NCBI RefSeq assembly: GCF_041677825.1
Contig: NZ_JBAYPG010000010.1
Coordinates: forward strand, 16,381-80,380
Origin: Castellaniella sp041677825
Lineage (GTDB): Bacteria > Pseudomonadota > Gammaproteobacteria > Burkholderiales > Burkholderiaceae_B
Direction: 5' to 3'
Length of the DNA stretch: 64,000 nt
Position numbers and translations under genes: made by a program. Below the pieces are notes generated by a model. It was not told the DNA's origin. It ran no database searches and saw only the letters and a list, made by a program, of their open reading frames with translations. Positions 59,624 through 64,000 of this stretch are shown piece by piece (positions within the stretch are counted from its first letter, which is position 1; each line of letters starts with the position of its first letter).

Positions 59624-59731
59624 GGCGCAGCACAGTCATGGGACAGGTAGGCGCCTATCGTAGCATGCGCTGGCAAGGGGGCTGCCATTGCGGCCTTGTG
59701 TGGCGGGCACCTGCCCGCCCGGCATGCGGCC

Positions 59732-60070
59732 TCAGCCCTTGCGTTCCGCGAGCGTTTGCAGCGCCAGCGCCGAGTGCGCATAGGCCCCGCCTGCGCGCAT
59801 TTCGGCAGCGACCCAGATGGCTTCCATGATCTGGGCTTCGCTGGCACCCGCCCGTGCGGCGCCTTCGGTGTGCCCCTTGATGCAGTATGGGCATTGCGTG
59901 ACGTGAGCGACGGCCACGGCGATCAGTTGCTTGGTCCGGGCATCGAGCGCCCCTTCGGCAAACACCGCCTTGCTGAAGGCCTTGAAGGCCGCCAGGGGTT
60001 CAGGGGCGAGTTCGGCTCGTTTTTTCGCGATGTCGGCGCTCAGGTGCGGGTACATAGGGGTGTCGGCCAT
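59732..60070 (-). CDS. Carboxymuconolactone decarboxylase/AhpD-family protein
   Basis: The protein has 112 residues from the ATG at 60070. The AhpD-type motif CPYCIKGH is at residues ~60-67, with the two Cys and the His expected of a peroxidase-linked or antioxidant role. It stands downstream of the DUF924 gene on the same strand, with a gap of 123 bp that shows no gene. Confidence 0.8.
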   Translation of the reverse strand: MADTPMYPHLSADIAKKRAELAPEPLAAFKAFSKAVFAEGALDARTKQLIAVAVAHVTQCPYCIKGHTEGAARAGASEAQIMEAIWVAAEMRAGGAYAHSALALQTLAERKG

Positions 60071-60193
60071 GGTGGTCTCCAGAAACTGTTGCAGGATTCC
60101 ATCATAGACTGCGAGCCTGCGCCGGGCCAGCACGACCCTGCTGCCAGCAGGGCAGTTGGTCGCGTGTTTGCGGGCGGCGCGCCAGGGGCCGGT

Positions 60194-60781
60194 TCAGCCC
60201 GAAAACCCGCCTTCGGCAAGGAAACGGGCTTCTTCGGGCGTGGTGTCGCGACCCAATGCCAGGTTGCGGTGCGGAAAACGCCCGAAACGGGCGATGATGT
60301 CTCTGTGCAGAATGGCCCATTGCAGGGAATCGGGCACATGCTGCCCGTACAGGGCCACGGATTCTTCCTGGACGGCGAGATCTTCGGCGTGCATGAAGGG
60401 CAGGTACAGGAAGTTGCGCAACTGGGGCGCGATCTGTTCGGGATGCCCCTGGGCCAGGCTCTGGCGGCTGCAGCGCAGGGCCAGCCCATCGGTGGCAAAC
60501 ATGTGCCCTGTATCGCGAAACGCGTTGCGTGGATACTGATCGAGCAGCAGAATCAGCGCCAGCGCGCTATCGGGCTGCGCCAGCCAGGCGTCGAGTTCAC
60601 CCCGGGCCGCTGCGAAGTGGGCGTCGTGAAAGCGCACCCGAAATGCGGCATCGAAGGCGTCGTCTTTGGCAAACCAGCGCTTCGGGCCTGCCGCATTCCA
60701 GAAACCGAGCATCTGCGCGGCGGTCTCGGCAGGCAGGCTGGGCCGGGTTGTTTCGTGTTTCTGGTGGCGGTTTTCGGACAT
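60194..60781 (-). CDS. DUF924-family protein
   Basis: The protein has 195 residues. FWNAAGPKRWFAKDDAFDAA near the N-terminus and LILLLDQYPRNAFRDTGHMF, LYLPFMHAEDLAVQ are diagnostic of DUF924, an all-helical TPR-like family. Function is unknown. It follows the second ddh copy by 15 bp on the same strand. Confidence 0.82.
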   Translation of the reverse strand: MSENRHQKHETTRPSLPAETAAQMLGFWNAAGPKRWFAKDDAFDAAFRVRFHDAHFAAARGELDAWLAQPDSALALILLLDQYPRNAFRDTGHMFATDGLALRCSRQSLAQGHPEQIAPQLRNFLYLPFMHAEDLAVQEESVALYGQHVPDSLQWAILHRDIIARFGRFPHRNLALGRDTTPEEARFLAEGGFSG

Positions 60782-60796
60782 GGCGGGTGGCTGGCG

Positions 60797-61789
60797 TCAG
60801 ACCAGTTCTTTGCGCAGGCGTGCCGGAGACTTCGGTGACAGCAGGCCGGGCGCGATGTCCAGGACCGTGTGTGCGCCGCTCTGGCCGGCCTGTCTGAGGC
60901 GCCAGGCGGCACGCGCGTAGGCGACCAGCACACTGGCAGTGAAGGCGGGGTTGCTGTCGAGCTTGAGCGAGAACTCGATCACCTGGTTTTCCTGGGCCGC
61001 CGTCTGGCCGCTGCGAATCACGAAGCCCCCGTGCGGCATGCCCGCGTGGTCGCGCGCCAGCGCCTCGGCCGTGATGAAGTGGACCGTCGTATCGTAATCC
61101 GCGAAGTAGTCCGGCATGGTGACGATGGCCTGGCGAATGGCCTCGGTGTCTGCGCCGGCGGCCGCGACCACGAAGCATTCGCGAGTGTGCTTCTGGCGCG
61201 TACCCAGTGCAGGTTGCTGGCCTGCGCGTACCTGCTCGATGGCTGCGGGCACCGGAAGGGTGTACTGCACGCCGGCCTGCACCCCGGGGATGCGCCGTAT
61301 GGCATCGGAATGGCCCTGGCTCAGGCCCTTGCCCCAGAACGTATGAGTGGCGCCCTGCGGCAGGACGGCTTCACCCAGGAGCCGCTGGATCGAGAACAGC
61401 CCTGGGTCCCAGCCGACCGACAGGATGGATACGGTACCGTGTGCCCGGGCGACCTGGTCCATGGCCTCGAAGTATTCGGGGATGTGGGCATGGTTGTCGT
61501 AGCTGTCGATCGTGTTGAACCATTGGGCCAGTTGCGGGCCTTGCTCGGGCAGGTCTTGCCTGGAGCCGCCGCAGAGGATCATCACGTCGATCTCGCCCTG
61601 GTGGGCCTGAGCCTGGTCGAGCGGCCAGACCGGTATGGCTGGGTCCTGCAGGTGCAGGCTGGCCGGGTCGCGTCGGGTGAAGATGCCCGCCAGGCGCATG
61701 TCGGGGTTGTGGGCCAATGCGGCCTGCACGCCACGCCCCAGATTGCCATGGCCGGCGATGCCTGCCCGGATCGTGTCTGCTTTCATCAA
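60797..61789 (-). CDS. ddh: Meso-diaminopimelate D-dehydrogenase (second copy)
   Basis: The protein has 330 residues. It shares with the first copy the motifs AGIAGHGNLGRGVQAALA, VGWDPGLFSIQRLLGEAVLP, FWGKGLSQGHSDAIRRIPGV and HGGFVIRSGQ. The two are clearly paralogous, with the same length and core. It leads a small operon with DUF924. Either ATG at 61789 or 61786 may be used. Confidence 0.92.
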   Translation of the reverse strand: MMKADTIRAGIAGHGNLGRGVQAALAHNPDMRLAGIFTRRDPASLHLQDPAIPVWPLDQAQAHQGEIDVMILCGGSRQDLPEQGPQLAQWFNTIDSYDNHAHIPEYFEAMDQVARAHGTVSILSVGWDPGLFSIQRLLGEAVLPQGATHTFWGKGLSQGHSDAIRRIPGVQAGVQYTLPVPAAIEQVRAGQQPALGTRQKHTRECFVVAAAGADTEAIRQAIVTMPDYFADYDTTVHFITAEALARDHAGMPHGGFVIRSGQTAAQENQVIEFSLKLDSNPAFTASVLVAYARAAWRLRQAGQSGAHTVLDIAPGLLSPKSPARLRKELV

Positions 61790-61858
61790 CGTCCTTGTTG
61801 TGGTTGGTCTTGATGCATTTTATGCCCAACCCCTGCCCGCTGAAGGCCCGTCATGGCT

Positions 61859-62530
61859 TCATGCTGCGCCTTTCGTTGCCCACTGGCGGATGATGGGCCA
61901 GAGTTCGTCCGGGGTCTGGGCAATGGCATCGGCCTGCCAGCGGGTCGGATCGTTCTGTGTGCCGTAGCCGTAGGCGGCCGCCACGGTTGCCATGCCGGCC
62001 GCCTTGCCGGCCTGCACGTCGCGCTCGTCGTCGCCGATGTAGATGCAGCGCGTCGGCTCGATGCGCGCCTGGCGCGCCGCGTGCAGCAAGGGCTCGGGGT
62101 GTGGCTTGATGTGCGGTGTGGTGTCGCCGCCCACGGTGACCAGGCTGCGTGCCTCGATGCCCAGATGGCGCGCAATCGGACGCGCCAGTGCTTCGGACTT
62201 GTTGGTCACGATCCCCCAGGCCAGATGGTGCTGCTCGAGCTCGTCGAGCAGTTCGGCGATGCCGGCGAACAGGCAGGCCTGTTCGAGCATGATCTGCGCG
62301 TAGTCATCCAGGAATCGACGGCGTGCGGCCTCGTAGGTGTCGGCCTGGGGTTCGAGCCCCAGGGCGGCCTTGAGCAGGCCACGGGCGCCCTGGGATGCGT
62401 GCGGCCTGAGGGCGGGATCGGGCAGGGGGGGCAGGCCATGGTAGGCGCGCTGGCGATTGGCCGTGGCGACGAGATCGGGTGCCGTATCGGCCAGCGTGCC
62501 GTCGAAATCGAAGAGAATCAGGTGGTTCAT
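61859..62530 (-). CDS. gph: Phosphoglycolate phosphatase
   Basis: The protein has 223 residues. HAD motif I is LFDFDGTLADTAPDL (residues 5-19), motif II/III segments are IVTNKSEALARPI and YIGDDERDVQAGKAAGM. It removes phosphate from 2-phosphoglycolate, formed in DNA repair and by oxygenase activity. It starts three bases after the ubiG stop on the same strand. Confidence 0.92.
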   Translation of the reverse strand: MNHLILFDFDGTLADTAPDLVATANRQRAYHGLPPLPDPALRPHASQGARGLLKAALGLEPQADTYEAARRRFLDDYAQIMLEQACLFAGIAELLDELEQHHLAWGIVTNKSEALARPIARHLGIEARSLVTVGGDTTPHIKPHPEPLLHAARQARIEPTRCIYIGDDERDVQAGKAAGMATVAAAYGYGTQNDPTRWQADAIAQTPDELWPIIRQWATKGAA

Positions 62531-62533
62531 GGT

Positions 62534-63262
62534 TCAGTCGGGCAGGCGGCGCCGAGCCGCCAGCAGATAATTGACCCCGGTGCGTGGGGACAGCGTGTAG
62601 CGGCGCAGCAGCGGCAGGTATTCGATGCCGGCCAGTGCCGTGACCTCGAGGCCTGCGTTGCGGGCCGCCTGGGCCAGCTCGCTGGGCGTGATGAATTGTT
62701 CATAGTTGTGCGTGCCGCGCGGCAGCATGCGCAACAGATATTCGGCCGCCACGATGGCGAGCAGGAAGGATTTGGGGTTGCGATTCAGGGTGGAGAAGCA
62801 GACCAGGCCCCCGGGCCGCGCCAGTGTGGCGCAGGCATGCACGACCGAGGCCGGATCGGGCACGTGTTCGAGGAGTTCCATGCAGGTGACGACGTCATGG
62901 GTGCCGGCATGGGCCTGCGCCCAGTCTTCGGCGCTGCTGTGTTCGTAGTGGACCTGAATGCCCGATTCATGACCGTGCAGGCGCGCAATCTGCAGCGCCT
63001 GGGCAGACAGGTCGATGCCGGTGACCTGTGCGCCTTCGGCGGCCATGGCTTCGGCCAGCAGACCCCCCCCGCAGCCCACGTCGAGGATTTTCAGCCCCTG
63101 CAACGGGCCGGCCTGCTGGCGGATCCAGTCGAGCCGCAGGGGGTTGATGTCGTGCAGGGTCTTCAGCTGGCCTTCGGGGTCCCACCAGTGGCTGGCCAGC
63201 GCGCTGAACTTGTCGATTTCGGCGGCATGGACATTGGCGGACGGCGTATGAGTCGACGGCAT
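62534..63262 (-). CDS. ubiG: Ubiquinone biosynthesis O-methyltransferase
   Basis: The protein has 242 residues. Features are HWWDPEGQLKTLHDINPLRL near the N-terminus, the SAM loop ILDVGCGGGLLAEAMAAEGA and MELLEHVPDPASV. UbiG does two O-methylation steps of ubiquinone synthesis. It is followed by gph and preceded by ompA on the same strand, an order common in this family. Confidence 0.95.
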   Translation of the reverse strand: MPSTHTPSANVHAAEIDKFSALASHWWDPEGQLKTLHDINPLRLDWIRQQAGPLQGLKILDVGCGGGLLAEAMAAEGAQVTGIDLSAQALQIARLHGHESGIQVHYEHSSAEDWAQAHAGTHDVVTCMELLEHVPDPASVVHACATLARPGGLVCFSTLNRNPKSFLLAIVAAEYLLRMLPRGTHNYEQFITPSELAQAARNAGLEVTALAGIEYLPLLRRYTLSPRTGVNYLLAARRRLPD

Positions 63263-63284
63263 GGCATTGACCCTGAAAAATGAA

Positions 63285-63310
63285 ATGGGGCTCCAGCGGG
63301 AGCCCCATTG
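63285..63310 (-). terminator. Rho-independent terminator of ompA
   Basis: Perfect 11-bp arms (AATGGGGCTCC and its complement) enclose the loop AGCG. On the minus strand a T-rich tail (TTCATTTTTC) follows. It lies 48 bp after the ompA stop and 22 bp before the ubiG start. Confidence 0.8.
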
Positions 63311-63357
63311 TATCCGCCACGTGAGCCACGTGGCTGGATGCGTGGCAGGTGGCGTGT

Positions 63358-63933
63358 TTACTGCCGCGGGGTACCGACGATCTCGATTTCGACGCGACGG
63401 TTCTGTGCGCGGCCGGCGGCTGTCTTGTTGGTGGCGATGGGGTCGAGCTTGCCCTTGCCTTCGGTGTAGATGCGGTCAGCCGGGATGCCCTGGCCGATCA
63501 GGTATTGCTTGACCGTATTGGCACGGCGCTCGGACAGGCCCAGGTTGTATTCCTGGGTACCGATGGAGTCGGTGTAACCGACGGCGATCACGGTTTCGAG
63601 GTTGATGGCCTTGGCCTGCTGGGCAACCTGGTCGAGGACCTGCTTGCCTTCGGGCTTCAGATTGTATTTGTCGAAGTCGAAGAATGTGTCGGCGTTGATG
63701 ACCACCTTGCTGGCCACGGGGGCGACCACGGGGGCGGCAGCGACGGGCAGACCGCAGAATTCATTGGCTGCAGTGGCCGGCGTCCAGAATGCATCGCGCC
63801 AGCAGTTTTCGCCACTCGCGTCTTTCCATACATGGCCGTCGACGTTGACCCAGTTATCGTGAGCCGAGGCGGTGCCGACGGCAGCCATGGCAGCGATGGC
63901 GAGTCCAATAGCGATTTTGGAGGGTTTGTTCAT
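63358..63933 (-). CDS. ompA: OmpA-family outer-membrane protein
   Basis: The protein has 191 residues from the ATG at 63933, with GAGGAG upstream. The signal peptide ends in GTASA. The N-terminal segment is short (DNWVNVDGHVWKDASGENCW, RDAFWTPATAA), and the C-terminal OmpA domain has GYTDSIGTQEYNLGLSERRA and ends NRRVEIEIVGTPRQ. It anchors the outer membrane to peptidoglycan. The short N-terminus without an eight-strand barrel resembles the OmpA of Bordetella and its relatives. Confidence 0.92.
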   Translation of the reverse strand: MNKPSKIAIGLAIAAMAAVGTASAHDNWVNVDGHVWKDASGENCWRDAFWTPATAANEFCGLPVAAAPVVAPVASKVVINADTFFDFDKYNLKPEGKQVLDQVAQQAKAINLETVIAVGYTDSIGTQEYNLGLSERRANTVKQYLIGQGIPADRIYTEGKGKLDPIATNKTAAGRAQNRRVEIEIVGTPRQ

Positions 63934-64000
63934 GTTTCTCCTCGTTTGAGCATGATGCTTGAAAGTGACCGCAGCGAACCCCCGCCGCATATCGAAAGAA

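Noticed and set aside
59650..59731. Possible remnant of a GFA-type gene (Cys-His-Cys motif GGCHCGLVW)
   Set aside because: Only about 20 codons match and the frame ends in unrelated sequence opposite the AhpD gene; too short to support.

Overview
This 64 kb window looks like chromosomal DNA of a high-GC betaproteobacterium, most likely order Burkholderiales and family Alcaligenaceae (the Bordetella/Achromobacter/Castellaniella group). The main reasons are the ompA-ubiG-gph order at the right end, the OmpA N-terminal style, the abundance of TRAP transporters and LysR regulators, meso-diaminopimelate dehydrogenase, and an N-type ATPase operon of the kind known from Burkholderia. Genes are densely packed, with no gap over 300 bases. 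I see no rRNA, tRNA, CRISPR array, insertion sequence or phage gene.

1-10.7 kb: the start of a superfamily I helicase (cut by the window edge), then a very large SARP/BTAD-AAA-TPR regulator. Divergent from the regulator is a three-gene surface-export operon resembling Caulobacter hfaA-hfaB-hfaD (holdfast anchor, curli-like): a small Asn/Thr-rich secreted protein, a CsgG/HfaB lipoprotein with an extra OmpA-like tail, and a 1171-residue repeat protein with 14 copies of a GN-x-A-x-N motif. It ends at a perfect 13-bp hairpin and a 13-bp tandem array. This is the best candidate for an undescribed system in the window.

10.7-20.7 kb: DUF2628, a LysR-WrbA pair, the complete nine-gene N-ATPase operon (atpDCQRBEFAG), thioredoxin 2 and an NlpE-like lipoprotein. 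The b subunit carries a delta-like C-terminus and there is no separate delta gene.

20.9-33.7 kb: a compact nitrogen-assimilation island holding ntrB-ntrC, a meso-DAP dehydrogenase, glutamate synthase (gltB, gltD), glutamine synthetase (glnA) and sigma-54 (rpoN). glnA-gltB-gltD form one operon, preceded by a near-consensus sigma-54 promoter just after rpoN. The kinase, the activator, the sigma factor and the likely target operon therefore lie together. GltB has Gly in place of the middle [3Fe-4S] cysteine.

33.8-51.4 kb: two catabolic clusters, each with a LysR regulator and a DctPQM TRAP transporter. One has an FAD-linked oxidase (AGPS-like), an SDR, an FGGY kinase and a glycerol-dehydrogenase-type enzyme. 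The other has a tartrate/D-malate-type dehydrogenase, a class III aminotransferase and a succinate-semialdehyde-type dehydrogenase. Between them sit two small secreted proteins (glycine zipper, EF-hand).

51.3-64 kb: a ytcA-mdtN-mdtO-mdtP-like efflux operon, a Tat-exported amidohydrolase overlapping a split lipoate-protein ligase, small conserved genes, a second meso-DAP dehydrogenase, gph, ubiG and ompA with a clear terminator.
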